Assembly: GCA_017963105.1 (NCBI GenBank)
Contig: JAGCTY010000105.1
Coordinates: forward strand, 1-51,950
Direction of reading: 5' to 3'
Length of the DNA: 51,950 nt
Source: Lentisphaeria bacterium
GTDB lineage: Bacteria; Verrucomicrobiota; Lentisphaeria; Victivallales; UBA1829
The notes beneath the pieces are model-generated. The model was given only the letters and a program-made list of their open reading frames with translations, did no database searches and was not told the DNA's origin. The position numbers were made by a program, and so were the translations under genes. Within the stretch, counting starts at the first letter, position 1. Each line of letters opens with the position of its first letter. Below are positions 1 through 8,041 of this stretch, one piece after another.

Positions 1-915
1 CTGCCGCTGAACATCTCCCGCGAGACGCTTCAGGACAATCCGCAGAGCAAGCGCATCTCGAAGGCCATCGTGAAGCGCGTGTTCTCCGAGCTCCAGGCCA
101 TGATGGAGAAGGACCGCGCGACGTACGAAAAGTTCTACGCCGAGTTCGGCCGCCTCATCAAGGAGGGCGCGTACAGCGACTGGGAAAACCGCGAGAAGCT
201 CCAGAACCTGCTGCTCTTCGAGACCATGAACAGCGAGCCCGGCAAACTGGTGTCGCTGAAGGAATACTCCGACGCCATGCCGCCCACGCAGAAGGCGATC
301 TATTTCATCACCGGCGAAAACCGCGCCGCCGTGGAGCATTCCCCGCAACTCGAAATCTTCCGCCAGCAGAAGATCGACGTGCTGTTCCTGCTCGATCCGG
401 TCGACGAATTCGTCATGAACGGCATCGGCAAGTACGCGGAAAAGGACATCGTGTCCGTCGCGAAGAGCGACCTGAAGCTCGACGAGCCCGTGCAGAAAGA
501 GCTTGAGAAGAAGACGAAGGAAGCCGCCGAACAGAACAAGTCCCTGCTCGAGTTCCTGAAGAAGACGCTCGAAAACCAGGTGAAGGACGTCCGCTTCTCC
601 GCCCGCCTCACCGAAAGCGTCTGCTGCCTCGTCGGCGACGAGGCCGACCCGTCCGTGAACATGCAGCGCCTGATGAAGGCGATGAAGCAGGAAGCGCCGG
701 AAGTGAAGCGCATCCTCGAGCTCAACCCCGACGCCCCGCTGATTCAGGCGATGGCGAAGAAATACGAGGCGGAACCCGGCAGCGCCGTGCTGACGGACTA
801 CGCCGCCATGCTGTACGACCAGGCCCTGCTCTGCGAAGGCTCCGAACTGCCCGATCCCGCCGCGTTCGCCCGCAGGACCGCGAAACTGATGACCGACGGT
901 CTGACCAAGAATTGA
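1..915 (+). CDS. htpG: Molecular chaperone HtpG (Hsp90), C-terminal part, 5' truncated by window edge
   Basis: This is the 3' part of bacterial Hsp90, an ATP-dependent cytosolic chaperone. The reading frame is open from base 1 and begins with LPLNISRETLQDNPQSKRIS, which matches the conserved middle-domain segment of HtpG where the chain passes the catalytic loop region. About 304 residues are present, covering the end of the middle domain and the C-terminal dimerisation domain. The N-terminal GHKL ATPase domain lies outside the window. The segment SEPGKLVSLKEYSDAM followed by KAIYFITGE is characteristic of the family. dnaJ follows 29 bp downstream on the same strand, so the two chaperones are probably co-transcribed, although htpG next to dnaJ is not the usual arrangement. 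No terminator is visible between them. Identification is secure; only the start is missing. Confidence 0.95.
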   Translation: MPLNISRETLQDNPQSKRISKAIVKRVFSELQAMMEKDRATYEKFYAEFGRLIKEGAYSDWENREKLQNLLLFETMNSEPGKLVSLKEYSDAMPPTQKAIYFITGENRAAVEHSPQLEIFRQQKIDVLFLLDPVDEFVMNGIGKYAEKDIVSVAKSDLKLDEPVQKELEKKTKEAAEQNKSLLEFLKKTLENQVKDVRFSARLTESVCCLVGDEADPSVNMQRLMKAMKQEAPEVKRILELNPDAPLIQAMAKKYEAEPGSAVLTDYAAMLYDQALLCEGSELPDPAAFARRTAKLMTDGLTKN

Positions 916-944
916 ACTGAACCCAGAACGGAAGGCAGCCCCCC

Positions 945-2159
945 ATGCCCGCACGACACACCGAACTGTATGAGCTACTAGAGATCTCCCCCGACGCCGA
1001 TGACGACGCCATCAAGAAGGCTTACCGGCGTCTGGCCGTGAAATACCACCCGGACAAGAACCCCGGCGACAAGGAAGCCGAGGAGAAGTTCAAGAAGATC
1101 TCCCACGCCTACGAAATCCTGAGCAACAAGGAAAAACGCCAGATCTACGACCAGTACGGCGAGGACGCCGCGAACGGGAACGGAGCGGGCGGAGGCGGAT
1201 TCTCCGGCGACCCCTTCGACATCTTCAACCAGTTCTTCGGCGGCGGGGGCGGCGGGTTCGAATCGTTTTTCGGCGGCGGACGCCGGCGCGACCCGAACGG
1301 CCCGCAGCCGGGCGCGGACCTGCGCTACAACCTCGGCATCACGCTGGACGAGGCGTTCAAGGGCGTCACGAAGAAGATCGAGTTCAACCGGCCCGGCCTG
1401 TGCACCTCGTGCGGCGGGTCCGGCTGCGCCGACGGCACGAAGCCCGAGCGCTGCGATCGCTGCAAGGGCAGCGGCCAGGTCGGCGTCTCCCAGGGATTCT
1501 TCACCATGATGCACGAATGCCCCGTGTGCCACGGCACCGGGCAGAAGATCGCCCACAAGTGCGCAAAATGCAACGGCGTCGGCAAGGTCAGCGTCCACCG
1601 CGCCATCGAAATCCACATCCCCGCCGGCATCGACACCGGGAACCGGATGCGCGTGAACGGCGAGGGCGAGCCCGGACTCCGCGGCGGCGCGAACGGCGAC
1701 CTTTACATCATGATCCAGGTCCGCCCGGACAAGCGTTTCCAGCGCGAGGACGAGGACATTTACGCCGAATACCACATCCCGTTCCCCCTGGCCGCACTCG
1801 GCGGTACCGTCACGATCCCGACCGTCCACGGCGACGCGGAGCTCACGATCCCCGCCGGGACCCAGAACGGCGACGTGCTCACGCTGAAGGGCAAGGGCAT
1901 GCCGGTCCGCACGCGTCAGGGCGTCTTCGGCAACCACCATGTGAAGCTCACGGTCGACGTCCCGCGCAAGCTCACCGACGCCCAGCGGGAGGCGCTGAAA
2001 GCCTATGCGGCGACCTTCCAGCCGGGCGGCGGAGGAGGCGGAGGCGCGCAGGACAACGGCTCCGGCCCGAACTTCACCATCAACTCCGACAACGACCCGG
2101 GCTTCTTCCAGAGGCTCAAGGACAAGGTCGCCCAGCACCTCGACCAGACCAAGCTGTGA
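945..2159 (+). CDS. dnaJ: Chaperone protein DnaJ (Hsp40)
   Basis: Type I J-protein, co-chaperone of DnaK: it stimulates DnaK ATPase and delivers unfolded clients. The 404-residue protein has a J domain (about 5-72) with the HPD motif at 35-37, a Gly/Phe-rich linker (about 75-118), four CxxCxGxG zinc repeats (C153/C156, C170/C173, C192/C195, C206/C209), then the two beta-sandwich client domains and a short C-terminal region with a Gly-rich run near 357-367. Length is at the high end for the family. The start is preceded by a weak purine-rich site. It sits 29 bp after htpG and 3 bp before dgt, so these three probably form one transcript. No grpE or dnaK is visible nearby. Confidence 0.97.
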   Translation: MPARHTELYELLEISPDADDDAIKKAYRRLAVKYHPDKNPGDKEAEEKFKKISHAYEILSNKEKRQIYDQYGEDAANGNGAGGGGFSGDPFDIFNQFFGGGGGGFESFFGGGRRRDPNGPQPGADLRYNLGITLDEAFKGVTKKIEFNRPGLCTSCGGSGCADGTKPERCDRCKGSGQVGVSQGFFTMMHECPVCHGTGQKIAHKCAKCNGVGKVSVHRAIEIHIPAGIDTGNRMRVNGEGEPGLRGGANGDLYIMIQVRPDKRFQREDEDIYAEYHIPFPLAALGGTVTIPTVHGDAELTIPAGTQNGDVLTLKGKGMPVRTRQGVFGNHHVKLTVDVPRKLTDAQREALKAYAATFQPGGGGGGGAQDNGSGPNFTINSDNDPGFFQRLKDKVAQHLDQTKL

Positions 2160-2162
2160 CCC

Positions 2163-3302
2163 ATGAGCGCACGCACCCAGCGGATCCTTTGCGAATTCGA
2201 GGACAGGACCCTCGCACCCTACGCCGTCCACGCCGACGCGCTCCGCGGGCGTCGCTACCCTGAAACGCCCCATCCGTACCGGACCGAATTCCAGCGCGAC
2301 CGCGACCGCATCCTGCACAGCCAGGCGTTCCGGCGGCTGGAGTACAAAACGCAGGTCTTCCTGAGCACGACCGGCGACCATCTGCGGAACCGCCTCACCC
2401 ACACGATCGAGGTGGCGGGCATCGCGCGCACGATCGCGCGGAGCCTCGGGCTGAACGAAGACCTCACGGAGGCCATCGCTCTCGCGCACGACCTCGGCCA
2501 CACGCCGTTCGGGCACGCCGGGGAACGCGCCCTGCACAGCCTGATGGAGGGGCACGGCGGATTCGACCACAACCTCCAGGCGATCCGCGTGGTGGACCTG
2601 CTGGAGAGCAAATACCCCGCCTACGACGGGATCAACCTCACCTGGGAGACCCGCGCGGGCCTCATCAAACACCGTTCTCCGCTGCATCCGATCATGCTTG
2701 ACGACAGGGAGCTCGCCCCTGCCCCATGCCTGGAGGCGCAGGCCGCCGACCTCGCCGACGACCTCACGTACTACGGACACGACGTCGACGACGGGCTGGA
2801 CTCCGGCATCATCACGCAGGACATGCTGGAGGACATCGCAATCTGGCGCATGGCCGCCGAGGAAACGAAGTCGCTCGGGCTGAAGCGCGGTGACGGGAAG
2901 TACCTGACCTACACCGTGCGCGCCCTCATCAACCGCATGGTCGGAGATGCCATCGAAACCTCCGCGAAGCTGATCGAGGCGTCCGGCGTGAAAGCGCCCG
3001 GCGACGCCCCGTCGAAGGGTATGACCCTGATCGCGTGGAGCCAGGAATTCCAGGTGCTGACCAGCGAACTGAGGACGTTCCTGTACGAAAACCTCTATTT
3101 CTCGCAGGAACTCAACAAGCTCAACCAGCTGTCGAAGGACCGCATGTCATTCCTGTTCGAAACCTTCGTGAAGCACCCCGAACTTGCGGGCAGCCAGGTC
3201 CGCCGCCGCATGGAGGCCGACGGCATCCACAGGGCCGTCACGGATTACATCGCCGGCATGACCGACGTTTTCGCCATCTGCGAATACCACAGACTGAAAT
3301 GA
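2163..3302 (+). CDS. dgt: Deoxyguanosinetriphosphate triphosphohydrolase-like protein (HD domain)
   Basis: HD-superfamily dNTP triphosphohydrolase, which releases tripolyphosphate from dNTPs and so trims the nucleotide pool. The 379-residue product has the N-terminal signature QAFRRLEYKTQVF and metal ligands H80 (RLTHTIEV), H109-D110 and H113 in HDLGHTPFGHAGE. It matches the roughly 380-residue short Dgt-like family rather than the longer E. coli Dgt. Translation starts 3 bp after the dnaJ stop, with little room for its own ribosome site, which suggests coupling to dnaJ. Its last 65 bases are shared with the convergent membrane glycosyltransferase gene on the minus strand. Confidence 0.93.
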   Translation: MSARTQRILCEFEDRTLAPYAVHADALRGRRYPETPHPYRTEFQRDRDRILHSQAFRRLEYKTQVFLSTTGDHLRNRLTHTIEVAGIARTIARSLGLNEDLTEAIALAHDLGHTPFGHAGERALHSLMEGHGGFDHNLQAIRVVDLLESKYPAYDGINLTWETRAGLIKHRSPLHPIMLDDRELAPAPCLEAQAADLADDLTYYGHDVDDGLDSGIITQDMLEDIAIWRMAAEETKSLGLKRGDGKYLTYTVRALINRMVGDAIETSAKLIEASGVKAPGDAPSKGMTLIAWSQEFQVLTSELRTFLYENLYFSQELNKLNQLSKDRMSFLFETFVKHPELAGSQVRRRMEADGIHRAVTDYIAGMTDVFAICEYHRLK

Positions 3303-4653
3303 CCGTCCCCGCCAGCGTGCAGGCGAACGGCAGCGCGGGGATCTGGTAGCGAGGCAGAACGACCGGCCCCGGAGCCGCCAGATAATACAGCGCGGGCAAC
3401 AGACAGACGATCAGAATCGTCCAGCGTCTTTTCCTCGCATAAAACCAAACGCCGACGGCGGTCAGAAGCCACAGCGCCGCGTGAATCAGAACGAACGGCA
3501 CCGACAGAAACGCCGCCGCATAACTGCCGTCCATGTAGTGCCGGAATGCCGCCGATACGCCGTCCCGCCGCAGGACCGCCAGCGTGCCGCGTTCTCCCGT
3601 CCGCAGGCCGAGGTTCTGAAGGAAATCCGGCAGGTCGGGCAGCAGGATCCACACTTGAAAAAGATGCGTCGCCGCCGCCGACCATGGATGCGCCAGGATC
3701 GCCTCCCGGTAGCGCTTCAGACACCATTCCTCGCGTTTCTGAAGGTTGTACTCCTTGTCCGCCTCGTTTTGCAGATAAATGCGTATCTCGTTGGCGTCGC
3801 TGTGATTCGCATGCGCCAGGATCGCCGCCGTGTTGTGAAGCGCCGTGAGGCCGGAATTCCGGTCGATCACGAAGCCCGCCCCGACTGCCCGGTTGCGGAG
3901 CATCCACGGCACGATGATAACGGCAGAAATGAGCGGCACGAGCAGCATGGCGCACACGGTTTTCCGCCGGGTCTTCATCAAAAACGGAGCCGTGACGAAC
4001 AGCAGGATCAGGACCGGAATATTGACCGGTTTCACCAGTACGGCCGCCGCCGCGAAGATTGTTCCCAGGATGAAATCGCGGATGCGCCCGGTCCGCATGG
4101 ACTTGACGAGGTACATCGCCTGAAACGCCACCAGGAAACCAAGCAGGGTGTCCGACAGAAGCAGCGGAGCCACTGCGAGGGAAGTCAGGTTCAGCGCATA
4201 CAGGACCGCCGCCCAGAAGCCCGCGCGCCGTCCGGCGAGGTAACGCCCTGTCACGCCGACCGGAAAGACCGTCAATGCGCCGATCAGGCATCCCGCCAGC
4301 GCGAACGCGACCGGAGACCGTCCGAAGATCAGCCTCAGCCCCGCCAGAAAGACGATGTAGCCCGGCGGACGCTGCACCGCCGGACGCTGGTCGACGCAGT
4401 CGATGGCGTAATCTCGGCGGAATGCGCCGGAAAACGAAACCCTGCCGGGATAGTTTCTCGGCCGCATTTTCATCTCTCCGTCTTCGGCCAGGGCATACGC
4501 CGGAAACAGGTACGTCCCACTGTCCGGCCTCCGCAGGCGGTCCGTCTCCTGAAACGCGGGGATCGCGCACAGCACACGGATGACCAGCGCCAGCACGAAA
4601 ATCGGAATCAGGCGCAGAAAAAAACGGTGTTTGACAGAACGATTGGAAAACAT
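3238..4653 (-). CDS. ArnT/PMT-like integral membrane glycosyltransferase (GT39-type)
   Basis: Polytopic membrane protein of 471 residues resembling the PMT_2/ArnT superfamily, which transfers sugars from polyprenyl-phosphate donors on the outer face of the membrane. Residues 13-33 form the first membrane segment. They are followed by a large extracytoplasmic loop with the acidic motif RRPDSGTYLFPAY, where the family places its catalytic Asp, then about ten further hydrophobic segments and the stretch RPPGYIVFLAG. The Arg-rich C-terminus ends inside the 3' end of dgt, a convergent overlap of 65 bases. No good Shine-Dalgarno is seen before the chosen ATG, so the true start could lie slightly downstream. 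Acceptor and donor cannot be told from sequence. Confidence 0.8.
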   Translation of the reverse strand: MFSNRSVKHRFFLRLIPIFVLALVIRVLCAIPAFQETDRLRRPDSGTYLFPAYALAEDGEMKMRPRNYPGRVSFSGAFRRDYAIDCVDQRPAVQRPPGYIVFLAGLRLIFGRSPVAFALAGCLIGALTVFPVGVTGRYLAGRRAGFWAAVLYALNLTSLAVAPLLLSDTLLGFLVAFQAMYLVKSMRTGRIRDFILGTIFAAAAVLVKPVNIPVLILLFVTAPFLMKTRRKTVCAMLLVPLISAVIIVPWMLRNRAVGAGFVIDRNSGLTALHNTAAILAHANHSDANEIRIYLQNEADKEYNLQKREEWCLKRYREAILAHPWSAAATHLFQVWILLPDLPDFLQNLGLRTGERGTLAVLRRDGVSAAFRHYMDGSYAAAFLSVPFVLIHAALWLLTAVGVWFYARKRRWTILIVCLLPALYYLAAPGPVVLPRYQIPALPFACTLAGTVISVCGIRRWRKRRSCRRCNP

Positions 4654-4759
4654 GGGATAGGATCGCGGTTGACAGGACGGCGCGGATTCGCCGGAAACCC
4701 GGTTGAGGGAAAACGGCGCGTCCGCGAAAGAAAAATGGTCAGGATTCTCCGAAAAGAAG

Positions 4760-4787
4760 TTGCATTTTTCGCTTATGGGTGTATATT
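4760..4787 (+). promoter_or_regulatory. Candidate promoter of rpmE
   Basis: TTGCAT (4760-4765) and TATATT (4782-4787) are separated by 16 bp. This is the same pattern seen before many genes in this window. A roughly 70-nt AT-rich leader follows before the rpmE ATG. Confidence 0.6.
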
Positions 4788-4865
4788 ATAAGTCGATTGT
4801 GTTACTTTAAAGTAGCGCACTTTTCTCAGAAATCAAATACAAATCCAACATATATGAGGTTAAAA

Positions 4866-5072
4866 ATGAAAGATTCCATCCATCCCGCGTATGGTCCGGC
4901 GAAGGTCATCTGCGCCTGCGGCAAAGTCTGGGACATCTACTCCACCCGCAAAGAGCAGAAAGTCGGTATCTGCGCCGAATGCCACCCGTTCATCACCGGC
5001 AAACAGAAACTGGTCGACGTCGCCGGCCGCGTTGAGAAATTCCGCCGCCGCTACCAGAAACCCGCCAAGTAA
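4866..5072 (+). CDS. rpmE: 50S ribosomal protein L31, zinc-binding type
   Basis: Ribosomal protein L31 of the large subunit, 68 residues. The N-terminus MKDSIHPAYG and the cysteine pattern CAC at 16-18 and CAEC at 36-39 mark the zinc-binding (C+) form, as opposed to the zinc-independent form made under zinc limitation. An earlier in-frame ATG at 4854 and another at 4779 exist. The start at 4866 is preferred because GAGG at 4856-4859 is well spaced before it and the conserved L31 sequence begins exactly there. The gene is monocistronic: its own promoter lies upstream and a hairpin plus T-run follows. Confidence 0.97.
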   Translation: MKDSIHPAYGPAKVICACGKVWDIYSTRKEQKVGICAECHPFITGKQKLVDVAGRVEKFRRRYQKPAK

Positions 5073-5131
5073 TTCGGTTTTCCCGAACGGACGGAACGGC
5101 GGACCTCCGCACAGGAGCCGCCGGATCAGCC

Positions 5132-5176
5132 AGCCCGGACCCCGCAGTTTTCGAACGGAGGCCGGGCTCGTTTTTT
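5132..5176 (+). terminator. Rho-independent terminator after rpmE
   Basis: AGCCCGG (5132-5138) pairs with CCGGGCT (5162-5168), followed by CG and six T residues (5171-5176). It ends 27 bp before the prfA start. Confidence 0.8.
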
Positions 5177-5203
5177 GAGTCGGCAGAATCAAACGACAAT
5201 CTC

Positions 5204-6313
5204 ATGCACCCGGAAGATCTCACGCGTCAGATTGAACAATTCAAAGTCAGGTTCGGCAAGCTCGAAACCGAGCTGTCCGATCCCGGCGTCTACGCCGTGC
5301 CCGCGCGCGCATCCATGCTCGCCCGGGAACGCCAGCGTCTTGAGGGCATTTTCGCCACGTACGATCGCTGGACCGGGGCGCTGAAATCCGCGCAGGAAAA
5401 CCGCGCGCTGCTGGAAACCGAGCATGATTCCGAATTCCGCGCGCTCATTGAAAGCGACCTCGCCGAACAGGAACGGACCGCGGACGAGACGGAACAGGAC
5501 CTGATGATGCGCCTGGTGCCGCCGGACAAGGCGGATTTCCGCGACGCCATCGTGGAGATCAAACCGGCTGCGGGCGGCGAGGAGGCGGCGCTTTTCGCGG
5601 GCGACCTCTTCCGCATGTACGTCCACTACGCGGAGAAACGCGGCTGGAAATGCGAGGTGATGGAGCAGTCGGATTCCGAGCTCGGCGGCATCAAGAACGT
5701 GATGTTCTCCCTCTCCGGCGAGGACATCTTCTCCCGCATGAAATACGAAAGCGGCGTCCATCGCGTCCAGCGCATCCCCGTCACGGAGTCCGGCGGGCGC
5801 ATCCACACCTCGACCGTGACCGTCTCCGTGCTGCCGGAAGCGAGCGAGATCGACGACATCGCAATCCGCCCGGAGGACCTCGAAATCTCCACGTTCCGTT
5901 CCTCAGGCCCCGGCGGCCAGAACGTGAACCGGACCGATTCCGCCGTCCGCATCCGCCACATCCCGAGCGGGCTGGTCGTGGCGAGCCAGCAGGAACGCTC
6001 CCAGATCCGCAACCGCGAGATCGCCCTGCGCATCCTGAAAAGCCGCCTGCTGGAAATCCAGCGCAGCGAGGAGGCCGCGAAACAGGCCGCCAGCAAACGC
6101 CTGCAAGTCGGGACAGGCGACCGCAGCGAACGCATCCGCACCTACAATTTCCCGCAGAACCGCGTCACGGACCACCGGTTCGGCGTGGTCTCCATTTTCA
6201 ACCTCCCCGCGCTCATGGAGGGCGACCTGGACCTGCTGCTCGACCCGCTCTTCCTGGCGCACAGCAGGCTCGTGGTGGAGGATTTTCTGAAAAATCCGGG
6301 GGAGGAATCCTGA
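5204..6313 (+). CDS. prfA: Peptide chain release factor 1
   Basis: RF1, which reads UAA and UAG stop codons and triggers peptide release. The 369-residue protein carries the GGQ peptidyl-hydrolysis motif at 237-239 (SSGPGGQNVN). Its anticodon-like tripeptide PVT at 192-194 distinguishes it from RF2, which has SPF at this site. The C-terminal segment TYNFPQNRVTDHR is conserved. The more usual GGQHVNTTDSA is here GGQNVNRTDSA. The gene stands alone: no prmC methyltransferase follows, although prmC is often adjacent in other bacteria. The start has no clear Shine-Dalgarno but fits the family N-terminus. Confidence 0.96.
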   Translation: MHPEDLTRQIEQFKVRFGKLETELSDPGVYAVPARASMLARERQRLEGIFATYDRWTGALKSAQENRALLETEHDSEFRALIESDLAEQERTADETEQDLMMRLVPPDKADFRDAIVEIKPAAGGEEAALFAGDLFRMYVHYAEKRGWKCEVMEQSDSELGGIKNVMFSLSGEDIFSRMKYESGVHRVQRIPVTESGGRIHTSTVTVSVLPEASEIDDIAIRPEDLEISTFRSSGPGGQNVNRTDSAVRIRHIPSGLVVASQQERSQIRNREIALRILKSRLLEIQRSEEAAKQAASKRLQVGTGDRSERIRTYNFPQNRVTDHRFGVVSIFNLPALMEGDLDLLLDPLFLAHSRLVVEDFLKNPGEES

Positions 6314-6320
6314 CCGCCGC

Positions 6321-6349
6321 TTGATTTTTCCGTTCGGCGGCGGCATATT
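6321..6349 (+). promoter_or_regulatory. Candidate promoter of the 6425 gene
   Basis: TTGATT (6321-6326), 17 bp, CATATT (6344-6349). It overlaps a GC hairpin: CCGCCGC at 6314-6320 can pair with GCGGCGG at 6337-6343. Confidence 0.45.
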
Positions 6350-6424
6350 AATTACAATGGGGGAACAAAAGGGGAAACCGGAAGCCGGGAAGAAGGATTT
6401 CGGTTCAAAAACAAGGAGGGAACC

Positions 6425-6889
6425 ATGTATGACACGCATACGCCGCGCGGCATCGCCCCGCGGGAAATCCGGGACTACACCCGTGTGCTCCGGGAAATCG
6501 ACGAGGAACGCCGCGAGCTTGCGGCATTCGCCGCGATCCGCACCCCGTCCGGGGACGGATTCGGCGTCGAACTCACCCGGCACAAGGACCATCTGCACGA
6601 CTTGACCGAACAGGAGGAGCTGGTGATGCTTCGCACGCGCTATGTCGATTTCGAACCGCACTGGCGCGCTCACAGGAGATTTCAGCGTTTTCTGAGCACG
6701 GCGGACTCCCGCGAGGAACTTCTGTTCTGCACAGACTGGCTGCGTCAGCACGAGGCCACCGACGACGCGGAATTCCGCCAGTGGCTCCGGCGCGGATGCG
6801 TCCCGCTCGAAAAGACGGACTGCCTCGACTGCCTGTACAGCGTCGATCCGGAACGCATTCTGCTTTCGGTAAAAATGCAGCTGATATAG
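6425..6889 (+). CDS. Hypothetical protein, 154 residues, charged and soluble
   Basis: I do not recognise this family. The start is well supported by AAGGAGGG at 6413-6420. The product has no signal peptide or membrane segment. Residues 12-45 are rich in Glu and Arg and look helical (REIDEERREL). The rest contains the segments ELVMLRTRYVDFEPHW and ELLFCTDWLRQHEA. Three cysteines occur, two of them in TDCLDCLYS, a CxxC-like pair with no partner pair, so a zinc site is unlikely. It may be an uncharacterised cytosolic protein. It has its own candidate promoter and is separated from its neighbours by prfA upstream and the repeat-bearing gap downstream. Confidence 0.7.
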   Translation: MYDTHTPRGIAPREIRDYTRVLREIDEERRELAAFAAIRTPSGDGFGVELTRHKDHLHDLTEQEELVMLRTRYVDFEPHWRAHRRFQRFLSTADSREELLFCTDWLRQHEATDDAEFRQWLRRGCVPLEKTDCLDCLYSVDPERILLSVKMQLI

Positions 6890-6943
6890 GATCAATTCCC
6901 GGCTTCAAGCACACACAGGTGTTCGTTTGTTCAAGTGGATTAT

Positions 6944-7027
6944 CCGAAAAAAAGGCTTCCCGCGCATACGCGCAAGTTTCAGTTAAAACATGTTCATTTT
7001 AACTGAAACTTGGATGCCTTTTTCGGA
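6944..7027. repeat. Nested inverted repeat: 16-bp perfect inner stem inside an outer arm pair
   Basis: Inner stem: CAAGTTTCAGTTAAAA (6973-6988) and TTTTAACTGAAACTTG (6997-7012) match perfectly around an 8-nt loop. Outer arms: TCCGAAAAAAAGGCTTCC on the left (from 6944) and GGATGCCTTTTTCGGA on the right (ending 7027) are inverted with a 2-nt bulge and one mismatch. CGCG/CGCG at 6961-6972 can form a small third hairpin. It could act as a terminator, a structured RNA or a small palindromic mobile element. No second copy is present in the window. Confidence 0.7.
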
Positions 7028-7111
7028 CTTATGTTCTTTGGGCTGTAAAAGATGCCCATAAATGAGAAAAAAAAAGCGTCGAAAAGGGCTGTTTTTCCTG
7101 CAAAAAACAGC

Positions 7112-7140
7112 TTGAAAAACATGTTCGCCGGATGTATTGT
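7112..7140 (+). promoter_or_regulatory. Candidate promoter of the uracil-DNA glycosylase gene
   Basis: TTGAAA (7112-7117), 17 bp, TATTGT (7135-7140). The -35 starts directly at the foot of the 7088-7111 hairpin, and the palindrome TTGTATACAA overlaps the -10. The promoter places the translation start downstream, at 7193. Confidence 0.55.
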
Positions 7141-7192
7141 ATACAAACATAATGCAACCATTGGCCCGAGCGGACGGAAACAGGACAGCCCC

Positions 7193-8020
7193 ATGAGAAA
7201 ACCCGACATCTTCGACGAGATCATCCAGTGTCTGAAAACAGGCGCGCAGACCGGAGCCGACACATCCATGAACGAGGAAACGCTGCGCGATCTCTACGCC
7301 CGCCCTGTCCGCAAGTCCGCGGCGCAACCTCAGACCCCTGTTCAAATGGCCGCCCAGGTTCAGGCCGCCGCCCCAGCCGCACGCCCCCGGCCTCGACAGC
7401 AGGCCGCCCCCGCGCAAACTATCCAGGGCATCCCGCCCGCCTACGCGCCGGATATGCCCGAATGGGAATCCCTGCGCACGGAATGCGCGGCCTGCATGAA
7501 ATGCCGCCTCGGGCCCATCCGCACCAACATGGTCTTCGCCGACGGCACCCCCCACGCCGAACTGATGTTCATCGGGGAAGGCCCCGGCGCGGACGAGGAT
7601 GCCACCGGCGTGCCGTTCGTGGGGCGCGCGGGCGAACTGCTGTCCCGTATGATCGCCGCCATGACGTTCGACCGGAAGACCGAGACCTGCATCGCGAACA
7701 TCGTGAAGTGCCGCCCGCCGGGAAACCGCAATCCGGCTGACGACGAGGCGGCGGCGTGCATTCCGTACCTGAAACGCCAGATCGCCATGGTGAACCCGAA
7801 GGTGATCGTGCTGCTCGGCGCCGTACCGCTCCTGTACCTGTTCAACCTCAGAGGCATCATGAAGCTCCGCGGGCGCTGGCTGGACTACGACGGCATCCCT
7901 GTCATGCCGACCTACCACCCGGCGTTCCTTCTGCGCAATCCCCCGGCAAAAAAGGACGCCTGGGCCGATCTGCAGGCGGTCATGGCGGTCTTCGGACGCA
8001 AACCCGCGCCGCGGCGCTGA
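7193..8020 (+). CDS. Family 4 (iron-sulfur) uracil-DNA glycosylase
   Basis: Base-excision repair enzyme that removes uracil from DNA. The 275-residue product has an N-terminal low-complexity region rich in Ala, Gln and Pro (about 40-85), then the UDG core. The core includes a CxxC pair C101/C104 and a second pair C173/C189, which together ligate the 4Fe-4S cluster in this family. Motif GEGPGADED is at 128-136, PFVGRAG at 141-147, [10 protein letters not shown] at 172-181, and [11 protein letters not shown] near the C-terminus. The frame is open upstream to 7052, but that start would lie before the promoter at 7112-7140, so the ATG at 7193 is preferred. The disordered N-terminal extension is longer than in thermophilic family 4 enzymes. 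Confidence 0.93.
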   Translation: MRKPDIFDEIIQCLKTGAQTGADTSMNEETLRDLYARPVRKSAAQPQTPVQMAAQVQAAAPAARPRPRQQAAPAQTIQGIPPAYAPDMPEWESLRTECAACMKCRLGPIRTNMVFADGTPHAELMFIGEGPGADEDATGVPFVGRAGELLSRMIAAMTFDRKTETCIANIVKCRPPGNRNPADDEAAACIPYLKRQIAMVNPKVIVLLGAVPLLYLFNLRGIMKLRGRWLDYDGIPVMPTYHPAFLLRNPPAKKDAWADLQAVMAVFGRKPAPRR

Positions 8021-8041
8021 ACCTGACCCGAGGCAGTCCGA

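Larger units (their letters stand above)
6890..7192. other. Gene-free 303-bp gap with stacked inverted repeats and the UDG promoter
   Basis: No convincing gene is seen. The gap holds a nested inverted repeat (6944-7027), a second hairpin with GCTGTTTTT (7088-7096) pairing with AAAAACAGC (7103-7111) across a 6-nt loop, the promoter at 7112-7140, and the 10-bp palindrome TTGTATACAA (7137-7146) on the -10 element. It is much more AT-rich than the flanking genes. Confidence 0.7.

Noticed and set aside
7052..7192. Longer N-terminus for the uracil-DNA glycosylase starting at 7052
   Set aside because: That start would lie upstream of the promoter at 7112-7140 and the extra residues match nothing in the family.
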